From: Asparagopsis taxiformis | Taxonomy: Eukaryota > Rhodophyta > Florideophyceae > Bonnemaisoniales > Bonnemaisoniaceae | Direction: 5' to 3' | NCBI GenBank assembly: GCA_030407315.1 | Contig: JALQPE010002554.1 | Coordinates: forward strand, 124,001 to 188,000 | Length of the DNA stretch: 64,000 nucleotides | Part shown: piece after piece, positions 1 to 10,376 of the stretch | How positions within the stretch are numbered: the first letter of the stretch is position 1 | Layout of the letters: each line of letters begins with the position of its first letter | Notes under the pieces: model-generated | The model's database searches: none | Told to the model about the DNA's origin: nothing | Seen by the model: only the letters and a program-made list of their open reading frames with translations | Program-made: the position numbers and the translations under genes

Positions 1-1319
1 TGCTTCATTTCTCCGTTTACACGAAGGCAACAGCTGGACATAGCCTCAAGGTTAAACTGGTAGGTGTTCTCGAACATGGAGCCCGGAGACGACTCTAATT
101 GTACATTATGACTGCTGAACATGAAACTGGGGCAAATAATATTATAGAGGCTGTGCACAGGACACTTTCAATCAAGGCAGAGATTCAACCACTTCAAGGA
201 GTTCTTTATCTGCAAGTTGATAACTGTACTCGTGAAAACAAAAACGCATTCCTCTTTTGTTACATGGAGTGTTTGGTAGCCTGGGGTGTTTTCCAAGAGG
301 TATTTGTATCATTTCTACCTGTAGGGCACACACATACAGATATAGACCAAGCATTCAGTTGTACATCAAGGCAACTGCATTCCAATGACGTTGCAACAAT
401 GGAAGATTTACATGAAGAGCTCCGGAAGTCATTTACTCCACAACCTTTCGTAGTCCGAATGCTTCACATCATTAATTTCTCTCTGCTTTGCTGTCAGTCA
501 AACGCCATCGGAAAGGTCAAGCCTTTCTCAAAGTACAGATACTTCAGGTTTTATCGAGACTATGAAGCGGAACAAAATTCTGATTTCTTCAGAACTGCTT
601 GTGATTTCAACATATTCTGTGATGATGAATGGGAACCTCTACCCACTTTCGCTCAAGGACTCAAGGGTTTCAGAACTCATCCACCGTCACTTCATTTGAC
701 TCCATCCACCACCATTAGATCTCCGCCAGAACGCGAAAAGGTTTTGCAGAGACTAAGGTCTGAGGAGACCCGGATCGACAGCCCAGAGAAAATAAGAGAG
801 CTGATCTCATTAATTGAAAATGTCTACAGGAACAGAGAAGAGCCTCTTCACTGGAACCTTGCGAAATCATTCGAGCTGAGTGGAATATACAAAACGGATA
901 TGGTACAACAGCCGAGTACTGAAGATGAAGAAAGAACTATGCACGATTCAATACCTGTATCCAATCTTCCGTACTCCAGGAATAGGTTCGTGGCTGTTAA
1001 TGGAGAGGGATGTACGAAAAAGATGCCGTTCTGGATTGGGCAGATACTAGAATGCATTGGAAACGAGGAGGGAGTAATCGAAAAACTTTTCATTCGCTGG
1101 TATGAGGTCTACGACAAAGGTAATGCTTGGTCCGGAAAGTACCGTCCAGCAGTATTGGGGAAAGGGAAGAATTCTAGGCCGTGGAATGGAACTATTTCTG
1201 TAGACTCTGTTATTACCGAGTTTTCTTCTCTTACAAACAAAAAGATTAGAACTGGTGTTGAGAAGGAGATTAGAGCCGGTCTTTCGTTAGTTCGTGAAAA
1301 AAATCAAGAAATCAGCTAA
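1..1319 (+). pseudogene. DUF7869-type transposase-like protein, 5' cut by window edge
   Basis: The reading frame is open from the window start, is broken by a TAA at 96-98, then runs to 1319. It is clearly similar to the longer copy on the minus strand at 32720-34839. Visible landmarks are QVDNCTRENKN and FLPVGHTHTDIDQAFS, conserved blocks of a widespread eukaryotic family (Pfam-style DUF7869) that I infer to have an RNase H-like, transposase-like fold from its spaced acidic residues. The last ~90 residues hold a small domain beginning FVAVNGEGC and followed by PFWIGQ and WYEVYD, which looks like an SH3/BAH-like chromatin reader. The 5' third (zinc-binding part and first acidic motif) lies outside the window. 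The TAA makes this copy non-functional unless translation restarts. Family assignment is fairly sure; the catalytic role is inference. Confidence 0.7.
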
Positions 1320-1401
1320 ATTTTCTGATGTTCGGACCATTTCGACTCGGGCGGATTCAATCAATATGATTCAATTATTTTGAAAAACCGCATTGGATAA
1401 T

Positions 1402-2059
1402 TCAATCAATTTGAAAATTAAGGAATTCTGGTTTCGAAAATAAATTCTGTTCATGGCCAAATACGAGTTCTATGCGCAGCTGGCGCGGGACGTCGCGGAA
1501 CAATGGGTGGTTCGAGAGACCGTCGACGATGAAGTGAATTGTTGTGCTCTCGTTGCCGATGTGGGGTATTGGGCTGCGAGCATACGTTGCCGGATCTGTC
1601 GATTTCTGGCGATGTATTCTTTTCTGATTATGCCAGTATGACGCGTAATTTGATTTGCTTCTCGTTCGAGGGATTTGTGTGTGTGTGCTCGGATGGTGCA
1701 CTGTACAAGTCGTGTATTGTTGTGACGATGGTGCTGGGCGTGGAGGAGTGTATGTCTATTTCGAGCGTGGAACTAATCTCGTCCGGGATGCTTGTTAGCA
1801 GTTGTCCGGCGAGAGCGATAGTCTTCTTGAATGATTTATTCTCTGCGGCAGATGCTGTTGGACGTGGGCTGCAGGATGGTTCCAAAGTGTCGGCGAGGTC
1901 GTGTATAGTGAAGATGTCCTCGATGAAGTTGCGCCATTTGCTGTAGTTTGTCTCGGATAGCGCAGGGATTGGTGGGATGTTTTGTCCATGTTGGGGGGAG
2001 TATTCCTCGCGGAGGTTTTGGCTCAGATCTTGAGGCTGGGTCTCGGTTGATCGCTCCAT
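1402..2059 (-). pseudogene. Ty1/copia-like gag remnant
   Basis: Two minus-strand frames cover this stretch. The first (2059-1628) begins MERSTETQPQ and includes NYSKWRNFIEDIFTIHDL and LTSIPDEISSTLEIDI. The second (1701-1402) includes STTIHFIVDGLSNHPLF. This order, a Trp-rich block near the start and an F-[IL]-x-GL block further on, is that of copia-type Gag (UBN2-like). The shift between frames near 1640-1700 and the lack of any pol sequence mark it as a relic. It is not the Gag of the intact copia element at 12224-16999. No LTR was recognised around it. The remaining sequence to 2315 shows nothing recognisable. Confidence 0.4.
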
Positions 2060-2320
2060 TCTGTCAGTTGATTTACGTTTGGTTTTGCGGTGACTATGTT
2101 CTTCTTCGGATTGATTGAGTAGTGCGCTGCGTCAGAGCTCGGACCAGATAGTAGCCGTGTCGCGATAGCTGATTCTTTTGGCGCGGGATGTTTCGAACGG
2201 TGTGTTTGCACTCTGCAGTGGGGTGGTGCCTGGATGATGTTATGGTGCGGCAGAGCTGTTGCTCAACGCGATGCTATTTTTTGTCTTGACGCGTGTTTTG
2301 TGAGTGACTGGGCTCATAAC

Positions 2321-3111
2321 TGTAGGACCAGCCGGGATGGCGATCGCTAAGGGAGTTCTAGAATTGCAGCCGTGTCAGGGCGAGGTGAACCGTAACGCGC
2401 TGGTTGAACTTGCGTTTCGCGCGTCGCTCGGTCGCGCTGGCGAACGGGTGGTACAACGGCGGAACGCGTACGGAACGATCGCAACACGGGATTCGCGGGC
2501 TGGCGCAAGCCGTGGTCTCAGGGTGAGATCACCGAGCAAACTCGAGCACAACGCGATCCACACAGGGGTCGTAAATCCCTGGCCTAGTGGCGTGCGACGC
2601 AACGCGCGCTATCGCGGTGCGACGCGGTTCGACGATCGGTTTATGCGCAGCGCGCACGCGAACGTCGGCGATCGTGAGCAACCCGCACGCAACGTTGTAA
2701 CACAATCGGTCTTCGCGATTCGCTAAACGCTTAACTCGTAGCTGCGAAGATGCTGCCAGTTTATTGGTAAGGTGCGAAGCAGAACGACCATTAATAGCTA
2801 ACTACTAAGGACAGGTTGTCCTTGCGCGGCCGGCCGGCGGCCGCTCGCTCGCACGCAAAAAGGGAAATATTTGGGAAAAAGACTTTCGTCATAAAAAACC
2901 CAAAAAGGGAAAATAAAGGGAGATTCGCAAAAGGCGCTACACGTGGCGCCAAGCTCGCAATCGCACGCGTTCGCGCAGGCGCGCCGTGACACGTAATTGT
3001 ATCGCCACGCGTACGCTCGCTTACTAACTAACTAAACGCGGATTCACGCGGACTCAACTCGTCGATATCGCTTCAACCCGCGTTCGCGTTAGCGGCATAA
3101 ATTGCATCACA
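2321..3111 (-). repeat. 3' LTR of the gypsy element
   Basis: The stretch matches 49225-50010 almost throughout. On the minus strand it starts TGTGATGCAATTTATG and ends GGTCCTACA, giving the TG...CA ends expected of an LTR. It is flanked outside by ATAAC (2316-2320) and inside by a purine-rich tract. The two copies differ at scattered single bases, by a TAAC repeat-unit difference near 3027, and heavily over about 3045-3095, next to the U3 terminus. Confidence 0.9.
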
Positions 3112-3119
3112 CTCCCCCC
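3112..3119 (-). promoter_or_regulatory. Polypurine tract of the gypsy element
   Basis: On the minus strand this reads GGGGGGAG and directly abuts the TGTG start of the 3' LTR. This is the position and composition of the RNase H-resistant primer for plus-strand DNA synthesis in LTR retrotransposons. It independently fixes the element's direction as minus. Confidence 0.75.
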
Positions 3120-3285
3120 GACTAACATCACAGCGCGTCCTCGCGCGTCATCTCTCTCCTCACGTGCTCTTCCGTTTGCTTCGCTCTACTCTTTTCGTCT
3201 GCAACCTCTTCTCTTTTGTTCCATCTCCTTCTTTCTTTCTCTCTTGCCATCCGCGTTCGCCGTCATCCTTATCGATTCGCACGCT

Positions 3286-3606
3286 ATGGCGCACGATGGT
3301 GATACCCTTCCGAGCTGGCTGCGGGCCAGCATTCCTTCCGGCGAAGACGCTGCGACGCCGCTACGCACACCGTCTGCTGCTTCGCGCTTCGCTTCCCCTG
3401 CGCCTGCGAGCCCCGAGAGCCCGTTTTATCTTTCCATGGCTCAAGCGTCATCCGCGAGCGCTCCGGTTGCCGCGGCGGCGAGCGCGCATAATACGGACGG
3501 CGCTGACGCATCGTCCGGTGTCGACGCGACAGTGGACGTGACTGCTACTCCCGCATCCGCGTCCGGAAGTCACACGAACGTCGGCGTGCCCTTGCGGTCC
3601 ATTCCT
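3286..3606 (+). pseudogene. Antisense ORF of the gypsy element, 5' part (split by CACTA-like insertion)
   Basis: The first ATG is at 3286 (MAHDGDTLPSWLRASIPSGE), 175 bp inside the 3' LTR. The ORF runs opposite to gag-pol. This part is rich in Ala, Ser and Pro. At 3607 it is cut by the CACTA-like element and the frame ends in foreign sequence. Taking out 3607-24468 and one copy of the 2-bp duplication CT joins codon ...SIP to APSSVS... at 24471 in frame, so this was one gene running on to 26967. I infer expression from a promoter in or near the LTR, read outward from the 3' side. Confidence 0.65.
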
Positions 3607-3960
3607 CACTACGGTGTTGGGAATGGAAAATGACAGTAAATTTACTGTCTGAGACGGTAAAAATTACTGTCTGGCCAAGACAGTGCGCGGAGACAGTAAA
3701 ATTTACTGTCTGGAAATTTCAGAATACTGCTGCAGCAATAAACTGGCACGAAATCTGGACAGTACCAAAAACAGTAAAATTTACTGTCCAGAACAGTAAA
3801 TTTTACTGTCCGGAAGTGTTGCCGCCAGACAGTATGTGCAGACAGTACATTTTACTGTCTGAGGCAATGCATTGTATTGGATTACTGCACTGTCTGGGGA
3901 AATCTGGATACAGTGGTGTAGATATTAAATTGTACTGTCTTCGGGTAGCACCGATCATTG
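3607..3960. repeat. Left terminal and subterminal repeats of the CACTA-like element
   Basis: After the 13-bp terminal repeat come many copies of ACAGTAAA/TTTACTGT in both orientations, for example ACAGTAAATTTACTGT at 3632-3647 and related copies near 3696-3711 and 3773-3805. In CACTA elements such repeats bind the TnpA-type protein. Here that role is inferred. Confidence 0.7.
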
Positions 3961-3961
3961 G

Positions 3962-4357
3962 TTGACAACACTGTCTGGCGGAGTGGACTTAGGAGGAAAT
4001 ACGCAGCGTGTTGTTATTGTGAAGGTAAATAATCTGGTGCTAGGCCTGAGTACTAAGATGCCTGAAAGTAAAGGTGAAGTGCGGCATTGGAATGTAAGGC
4101 TAGTTGACTCATACCGGCTATCGACAAGTACAGATGGAATTGAAAGAGATGAAGACATAAAAGAATGGTACGATTCGTGGAATCTATCTAATACTAATGA
4201 ATATATGGTCGGTAATATCGTGCGAAAACTCTATGTTTCCTTCCGGAAAACGCCACATGACAACGCTCAATATATCGTCGTTGAAACTAGCAGGGATGCA
4301 CAAGCACTCGAGGGAACAATATCGTTATGTACGCGCAGAAGGAACAGTGCTCAGTAA
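3962..4357 (+). CDS. Unrecognised possible coding remnant
   Basis: A 131-codon frame reads SGGVDLGGNTQRVV, then RHWNVRLVDSYRLSTSTDG and EWYDSWNLSNTNEYM, ending in an Arg/Ser-rich tail. The residue mix is protein-like and the opposite frames are poorer, so it may be coding. It begins immediately inside the left subterminal repeats, where an accessory gene of the element could sit, but I recognise no domain and no clear start. It could also be a chance frame. Confidence 0.25.
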   Translation: MTTLSGGVDLGGNTQRVVIVKVNNLVLGLSTKMPESKGEVRHWNVRLVDSYRLSTSTDGIERDEDIKEWYDSWNLSNTNEYMVGNIVRKLYVSFRKTPHDNAQYIVVETSRDAQALEGTISLCTRRRNSAQ

Positions 4358-4412
4358 TGGTAGGCTTTCATTGGAAGCGAATGCAGTTGGAACCAATTTA
4401 GTGCGGCGGTAA

Positions 4413-5289
4413 ATGCAGGTCCTGATCCCTACTAGGATGATTCTGCACCGGGCACGTATTGAGATTGAGTCCTAGAGCGATATTTCATGCATGATGCAAG
4501 TCGTTGACCTCTTTGTCAACCATGTGGAAAATTTCACGAATATTACAAGTTTCTTGGGTGGCGATGCCTGGTGAGGCATGTGCTGAACGATGCAACAGAG
4601 CCATTGGACCATTCTCGGATGTATACTACCACTAATCGATCCGCGATTGAAATTTCTTCGTTGTGATAAAAAATCAAAATGTCTACGTGGAAATTCATCG
4701 CGCGCTTTATCCGAAAATTTGTGATCTGACATTTGTACACAGCGCTTGAACCACCGAGAATCGCGAGTAGCCCTTTCAATTCCACTTCGATTCCACCGCT
4801 CTATTTTCTCGATTGATAGGACCGCCCTAGGTCGAACACTTCATAACGAGCTCATTATGAAGTGTTCAGGACCGCTGGAATTCTTCAATCTGATATCCAT
4901 ATCCAACTAGTCGCCCAACCATCATGTCCAAACGTCCCAGGGCGATGACTCACAACTAGCGCACACATTTATTGCTTCGCGGAATTGTACCAAATTACGT
5001 TACGAGTGCACCCAATATTTTACAACGCACTCAAAATTTCGCAAGCTCTAATCTTATCTCAGCGAGAGTGTATCGATGCCAATGATATCCCTTACACAGT
5101 TCCTCATCATCACCTTCACTCTCGATCCTACTAAACTTAATCTGCTTCCATACTCCCCGTTCTCTTTACGAAACCAATACATTTTAACATCTGCCACCTC
5201 GACCATAGAACATAATTTCCAATCCTATCAACCTCTAGGACCAGGAACACTTGCACTAAACCGCCGTTCCTTCGCCTCAATCATCGCCT
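4413..5289. other. No clear gene; contains a 13-bp-arm hairpin
   Basis: Only weak minus-strand frames occur (for example 4785-4543, beginning MELKGLLAILGGSSAVYKC), with no recognised domain. They may be decayed parts of the TIR-domain gene's neighbour. A perfect inverted repeat has arms GAACACTTCATAA (4834-4846) and its complement (4855-4867) around an 8-nt centre. The short sequence AGGACCG lies just outside on both sides. Confidence 0.5.
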
Positions 5290-6183
5290 CTACAATCCTT
5301 GCAATCCGTCTCTCCCGCTTTTCCTCTGCTTTTCCATCTCCGTTTGTAGCTCCCTCAAAATTCTCAATTCCTGTATGCAGTCATTATTATGACACGCAAA
5401 AGTGGCAGTGCCTCCAACATATCTGAAGTTAACAGTGAGGTCTTCTTGACCAGTTTTCCAAACCCTTCTCTCTCGAATATCTTCTCCCCGTTCTCGTTCC
5501 TCATATCCAGCAGCCCCAGGACGTTGCCCTTCCTGCAATCATCAAAACTCAGGCGATAGAACACCGGAATGATGATCACACCGCGATCGGCGTCTCTTTG
5601 GAACTGTTCAACGAAACACAGCAGTTCTTTCGTCGTCCAACTACGAGCTGCAAACTACGAGCTGCAAACTCTGGCGTAAGTATCACAACGGCGATTATGG
5701 CTGTCTTCAAGACGTGATTCATCTTCTCTCCTGTGTTTAAAAACAGGAGAGAAGATAAATCAGAGCAATTGCTCTGGTCTCAACTCTCGCGTATCGAAAA
5801 ACACCTTCAAGCCCAGCTTGACCAGTGCGTGGTATGCCGACCTTGAGCTGCAGATTGGCCAGCCCCCTGGAGTGCGATATTCGCCCCGCCGTCGGTGACA
5901 CTCCCACTTGCTCTCCATTGGCTTCATTGCCTTCTTCCTGTGTGTTTCCCCTCTCGCCCACTACCGCCGCTGCTGCTGCCGCTCCCGCAGCCGCTGCCGC
6001 GCTTGCGGACTTGGTGCTTTTGCGCGCGCACGATTCGTCTCGTCTCGTGTCGACAAGACTTGAGATAAAATGACTGGAAGCTTTACGCTGTGCTGTGCTG
6101 CGCTGCGCTGCACTTTGCTCTGCAGCCGACGCACCAGCGGTGCACACGAGTCGAGCGAAGAAAGATGGTAGAAAATCATCCAT
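5290..6183 (-). pseudogene. TIR-domain protein gene, frameshifted
   Basis: The frame opens at 6183 with MDDFLPSFFARLV and an Ala-rich linker. TIR sequence then appears in successive frames: ALVKLGLKVFFDTRELRPEQ (about 5845-5785), AIIAVVILTPEFAARS (about 5700-5660), TKELLCFVEQF and IIIPVFYRLSFDDCR (about 5640-5530). These match the beta-B, alpha-C and beta-D regions of TIR domains, which act in immune signalling and as NAD-cleaving enzymes. A 14-bp tandem duplication at about 5639-5667 and palindromic inserts at 5721-5776 shift the frame; removing the extra 14-bp copy rejoins ...FAARS to TKELL. The tail near 5430-5290 may be a short C-terminal region. It is clearly non-functional. The TIR assignment is good; the full architecture is unknown. 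Confidence 0.65.
5721..5776. repeat. Two adjacent palindromes inside the TIR pseudogene
   Basis: Arms ATCTTCTCTCCTGT (5721-5734) and its complement (5743-5756) flank an 8-nt loop. Next to it is the perfect 16-bp palindrome CAGAGCAATTGCTCTG (5761-5776). They sit exactly where the TIR frame is disrupted, between the PEQLL and VLKTAIIAVV blocks. One arm of each fits the coding sequence, so the other arm is probably an inverted copy of it. Confidence 0.8.
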
Positions 6184-7099
6184 TTAGGTCTGACGCATAT
6201 ACTGTATGATAGTTATCATGATATTATTGGCTGTTAAAAGGATTCCTCGTCCAGTTAATTTTCAGGGCGAGTCAGTGTCGGAATGCCATTGCCGTGATGA
6301 CAAGGTGTCATATTTTAATCAGGTGCCACTCCAATAGACTTGGGTACATTCCATCACAATCATCATGTTCGTATCTGTATCATTTCCAACTGACAGGAAT
6401 GATGTGTTGTTTCGAGCCTGCATGCTGTTGCTGGAGCCCGTAATAAATCTAGATGTAATGAGTTGAACAATAAAATGCCGTCCATTTCCATCCTCCATCC
6501 ACAACACGCAACATGAAAAACCGATGCGTCCTCACGAGCACCATGCAAACTCGCTTTTGCATCATGCCTTGCACGTGCACACCACAGCCAGACTCGAGCA
6601 ATTGAGACAAATCCATATATCTCCAAGCCGTCTACTTACGAATCGCGCCGTGACACACAATCGATTACCACCGATAACACACTGCTCTTGCAACGCCAGA
6701 TGGTGCCATCCTGTGCATCCCAAAACTTGTTCAATTGCACCGTGACACTCTCCAACCATCCTCCCCCTCAAACTTAAAGAATTGCCTATCTATTTGTCTG
6801 CATTCTTTTCAATGCAACTCAACATCACCCACCCCTTCGACGTTTTACACACTTGCATGCGCTTCACTCTTTCCCACTCTCGCATCATAATCGTCTCCAC
6901 TGAAAATGCAACCACATCTAATACCTTTAGCACTTCTCCAACAACGGGAATAGACAATATCCAAACTTCACTCGACTCCAGTCTGTACGCCGCTGAATAA
7001 ATTGTGAATGACCCATCATCTTTACTTTGCCCTGATTCTCCATCATAACTAGTTACACCGTCCGATCCAGCCGACCTCCCCAGCTTTTTCTATTCATCA
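6184..7099. other. No recognisable gene
   Basis: Short frames exist on both strands (for example 6626-6363 minus), but none shows a domain or convincing protein character. The stretch may be decayed flanks of the neighbouring minus-strand genes. Confidence 0.5.
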
Positions 7100-8174
7100 T
7101 TCCGCCGAGACAACTCATCACTAGCATTGGTAATAATTTCTTCCATCCTTCTCACTGATTTGCTCTGACGAGACAATCGTTGTGCTCTCTGATTTGCGAC
7201 CGTGTTAAACGCAGATTTTCGCGCCTCGCTAACTACAACCGCTGTAGCCGCCAGTGCTTAACAAGTCACAATAGTTGAAATTGATGTTCCAACTGCAGTA
7301 GATACAAGAGCACCAGCTCCAACTAATGCTGCCCCTGTGATAATAGAACCTACTCCTAACGGAGAAGTTGGGTTGGTGGACTTGTCTCCCGAAGAAAACG
7401 AAGATTACCTGTCCGAACTTTCGTAAATCTCCGTTTCAGCCCAAATGCCTTCAGCGTGGCGTAAGGAAACTTCATTTCTTAATTGCTCACGTTCCGTGTT
7501 ATAGTCTGAATCAACGTCATTCCAGACCGATCTTGGCGCTCTTGGCCTTTTCCGTGTTGAGTAACCACGCCCAACTTTTGTAATTTTGCTTTGTCCAGAA
7601 TGGCGATATTGTGCTTTGTCAGCCATAAAAGTTGTAGAACCTGTTTCGGAAACATCATTCGCACCTCTAGCGTTCAAAGCATCATCAATAGCAGCAGACC
7701 TCAACTCATGTGCCTTTCCGACAAGTTTTAGCGCAGTAGCCTCCGCAATAGTAGCAAAGGCTGTGATTCCTGCAGTAGTCGCCAACCATAATTTCCCCAA
7801 CAGCTAGCTGCTTGTCCCACGCAATTCCGAAGCAATGTTCAATATAGGTTGTCTCCGACTCGCCTCCTGCAACTGAAGAGTTTCCTTAGGCTACTTCCCT
7901 TTACAGTTTGTCAATCAAATGCATCCAACGGAGACCATGTGTTTCTCGAGTTTAATCGCAGTGCTTCGCTGATTGCCTCCTTTGCTTTATTCAAACCAAG
8001 TTCCGAAAAGCGCTCACTGCCTGCCTTGATAGCGTTAACGGTGCCCCCCGAGACACTCACGATTAAATTCAACGCTGATTGCGCGGCTATTGACGCTGTT
8101 TCCCATGCACGCTCTACAGCACCTCGAGCAGCTACATAGTTTGCAGCAATCCGATTTCCGATGTGACTCTTCAC
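7100..8174 (-). pseudogene. Decayed gene for a helical, membrane-type protein of unknown function
   Basis: Several minus-strand frames in order look coding. 8174-7911 includes AARGAVERAWETASIAAQSA; 7800-7405 includes LWLATTAGITAFATIAEATA and an Arg/Asp/Glu-rich tail; 7350-7100 includes GSIITGAALVGAGALVSTAV, a hydrophobic segment long enough to cross a membrane, followed by an in-frame TAA (about 7258-7260) and then a basic helix. Ala/Val-rich repeated segments suggest membrane helices or amphipathic coils. Frameshifts separate the blocks. I do not recognise the family. It lies upstream of the TIR relic on the same strand; whether the two were ever linked is unknown. Confidence 0.4.
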
Positions 8175-8930
8175 TTTTGTCGGTGAATCGGAAGCTTTAC
8201 CATCGCTTGGTTCTACGGGATTTCTTATCGATGCCGGCCATTATGAATCATCAGTCATTTCATTTGAAGCTTGTGCGCGCTCATCGGATGACTCATTTTC
8301 GTGAGATGTGTTGGTGAGACTAGCATTTGCTGATGTACTACGTGGTTTCATAAACTGAGAAAAAAAGGAACGAATATTCGCTATATCCTCAAGCATGAGC
8401 CCAGAACCTCCACTCTTCTTGTATTAATCAATTGATGGCTATTGGGACTTTCTGACGGTTCAAGTTGCAACTTGGACCTTCTCATTCTGAGTCGAATGCA
8501 AATCTCAACCAGCAACAGCATGCTGTTGAAAATGATGATGATAAAGATGGTGATGATGATCGCAATGCAGCTGCTTCGATGGGTTCAGGGAAGGGTATGA
8601 AAGCTGCCCTGGCCGGCTTGGACGAGCTCTGCGGTGAAGACCAGTACGAAGAATAATTTAATTTCGACGACGTCAGAGCGGGAATGGGTGTAGCGGGACC
8701 CAGTCAAACTGCCTCATATGGATTAGCAGCTGTAGGTCGTCGACGACCACTGATCAGTTGTTCAATTTTTGTTTGGATAGAGCACAAGTTGATCCACACA
8801 GTAACTCAGTTGAATGGTTTCTAATCGTTTCCTTAGTTGTTTCGTAGCATGGGCTGTATCGTATGTGTATTTTCTCTACAACACAGCAGTAACTGAGAAC
8901 TAACTAAAAACTCATATCACATACTAGAAC
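8175..8930. other. No clear gene; one short acidic frame
   Basis: A plus-strand frame at 8465-8656 encodes 63 residues with an Asp-rich stretch (NDDDKDGDDD). It may be a fragment of a real protein but has no recognised domain. The remainder is AT-richer and featureless. Confidence 0.4.
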
Positions 8931-9890
8931 TCAGACACTGTGAACAGAGCTCTTCCAAGTCGTATACTCAGCATTAATCTTTACGTATTTGTTGGACAAA
9001 TCGCATCCCCAAGCGACTCCTCGCCCCGTTCCATCTCCAACGTGGAAATCTATCACCACCGTATCACTGTCCGAAAGGTATCCATCTTTAGATGCAGCAG
9101 CTTTTCCCACCATGTACTTACTTGCCGCCTTCTCATCAAAGGGTAACGGGTTACCATCCTTCATTAACATGTAGTCACCCAATCGAATCTCCAAACGATT
9201 GACATCAAAATGAACACCAGCTCTGCCTGCAGGAACAGCAATCTGTCACCAATTCGGATCCATTCCAAAATCGCTGCCTTCGTCCGATTCGATCCTGCAA
9301 TTGTTTTCGCAGTGCTACGTGCGTCTGCATCATTCTCTGTTCCAGACACTCGCACCTCTCCGAGGACAGTTGCCTCTTCACCGTCCCGTGCGATACTCTT
9401 CGCCAAATAAATCACAGTCTTCGTTAGCAAACCCTCCACTTCCTCAGTGTGCGGAGACAATTATTCGTTTACAATACAATACAATACAATACAATGGCAA
9501 GTAGTGCCGCTGGGTTGGTTAACCAATCCAGCGGTACTACTGGCCAGAGTACATATGACGTCATTCGTCGACTTATCTCCATCAACTGTGATTCAATTGA
9601 AAGACGTTTCTACGGCTCTATTCAGCATACGTTGCCAAAATGTCTGTTCAAAATCAGCATCACAGGTGACAACGGCGAGCATCGTTACCATATTGGGATG
9701 AATCATTCCGGATCCCTTACACATACCTTCGACAGTAATCATTGTACCATTCACGACATGCTCATATGCCACTTGTTTCATCTTGATATCAGTGGTCATG
9801 ATTGCCTATGCTGCATCTTTTCCGGCTTGTTTCGAACCGCTTGCGATCTGGACAATTTTCAGAAGTGCGTCCCGCGGGACGCACTTCTGA
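8931..9890 (-). pseudogene. argJ: argJ (glutamate/ornithine N-acetyltransferase) 3' portion, degenerate
   Basis: Read on the minus strand, conserved ArgJ blocks appear in order: GSKQAGKDAA, then an in-frame TAG, AIMTTDIKMKQV, GMCKGSGMIHPNMVTMLAVV, AVETSFN, LLTKTVIYLAKSIARDGEEA, STAKTIAGS and the C-terminal GRGVAWGCDLSNKYVKINAE. ArgJ transfers acetyl groups in the cyclic arginine pathway and self-cleaves at a conserved Thr, here in the NMVTML block. About the C-terminal half of a ~400-450-residue protein is covered. The copy is dead: it has an in-frame stop, a break with an inserted palindrome at 9500-9541, a frameshift near 9200-9260 and a palindrome cluster at its upstream limit (9860-9969). 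It is a host-type gene stranded in a mobile element. Identity is confident. Confidence 0.8.
9500..9541. repeat. Near-perfect 42-bp palindrome in the argJ relic
   Basis: The sequence folds symmetrically around GGTT/AACC (centre 9520/9521), with two mismatches in twenty base pairs near the ends (GTAGTGCCGC versus GTAGTACCGC). It follows a short ACAAT tandem repeat (about 9469-9494) and separates two argJ blocks, so it is inserted sequence. Confidence 0.8.
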
Positions 9891-9969
9891 TACGCGTATC
9901 AGTTCAATATCGAATCGCCGCCCAACGACTAGAGTGCCCGGGCACTCTAGTCTATGCTCGGCCGAGCAT
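9860..9969. repeat. Cluster of four perfect palindromes of unrelated sequence
   Basis: Perfect palindromes lie at 9860-9889 (30 bp, arm CAGAAGTGCGTCCCG), 9887-9902 (CTGATACGCGTATCAG), 9929-9950 (22 bp, arm CTAGAGTGCCC) and 9954-9969 (ATGCTCGGCCGAGCAT). Together they cover most of 110 bp. In the first, the right half continues the argJ reading frame on the minus strand, so the left half looks like an inverted copy of coding sequence. Confidence 0.9.
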
Positions 9970-10069
9970 CGGCACATACATTGCTCTGCGGGGAAAGAGC
10001 TGCATTAGTTGCTGGACTTCCCTCGGGTGACGGTAACACACTATGAACTGGTGCGCGAGGACGGGTTTT

Positions 10070-10376
10070 CAGGACAAGCTGTTGGAACTGTAATTACTCT
10101 ATTTTCTTACAGCAAAGTCATCGTTAAGGCGGATTTTCTTTTTCAGGACAAGCTGTCAGAACTGTAAGTACTCTGTTTTCTTACAGCAAAGTCATCGTTA
10201 AGGCGGATTTGCTTTCTCAGGACAAGCTGTCGGAACTGCTGTTCAGTTTTCTTACAGCAAAGGCAGTTTACCCCGGTTGCTTACAGCAAAGTCATCGTAA
10301 CGATGACTTGGCTGTAAGAAAACAAAACATTACAGCAAAGTCATCGTAACGATGACTTTGCTGTAAGAAACCATGG
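10070..10376. repeat. 74-bp tandem repeat (three units) followed by two large palindromes
   Basis: The motif CAGGACAAGCTGT recurs at 10070, 10144 and 10218, an exact 74-bp period; the last unit is shortened. Each full unit contains half of the palindrome found elsewhere in the region (TTACAGCAAAGTCATCGT). Two fuller palindromes of that family follow, near 10281-10320 (one mismatch) and 10332-10371. Confidence 0.85.

Noticed and set aside
4543..4785. Leucine-rich or GTPase-like gene piece downstream of the TIR relic
   Set aside because: No motif beyond general hydrophobic pattern supports it.
9860..10376. CRISPR-like repeats and palindromes
   Set aside because: The palindromes differ in sequence, have no regular spacers, and the setting is eukaryotic.
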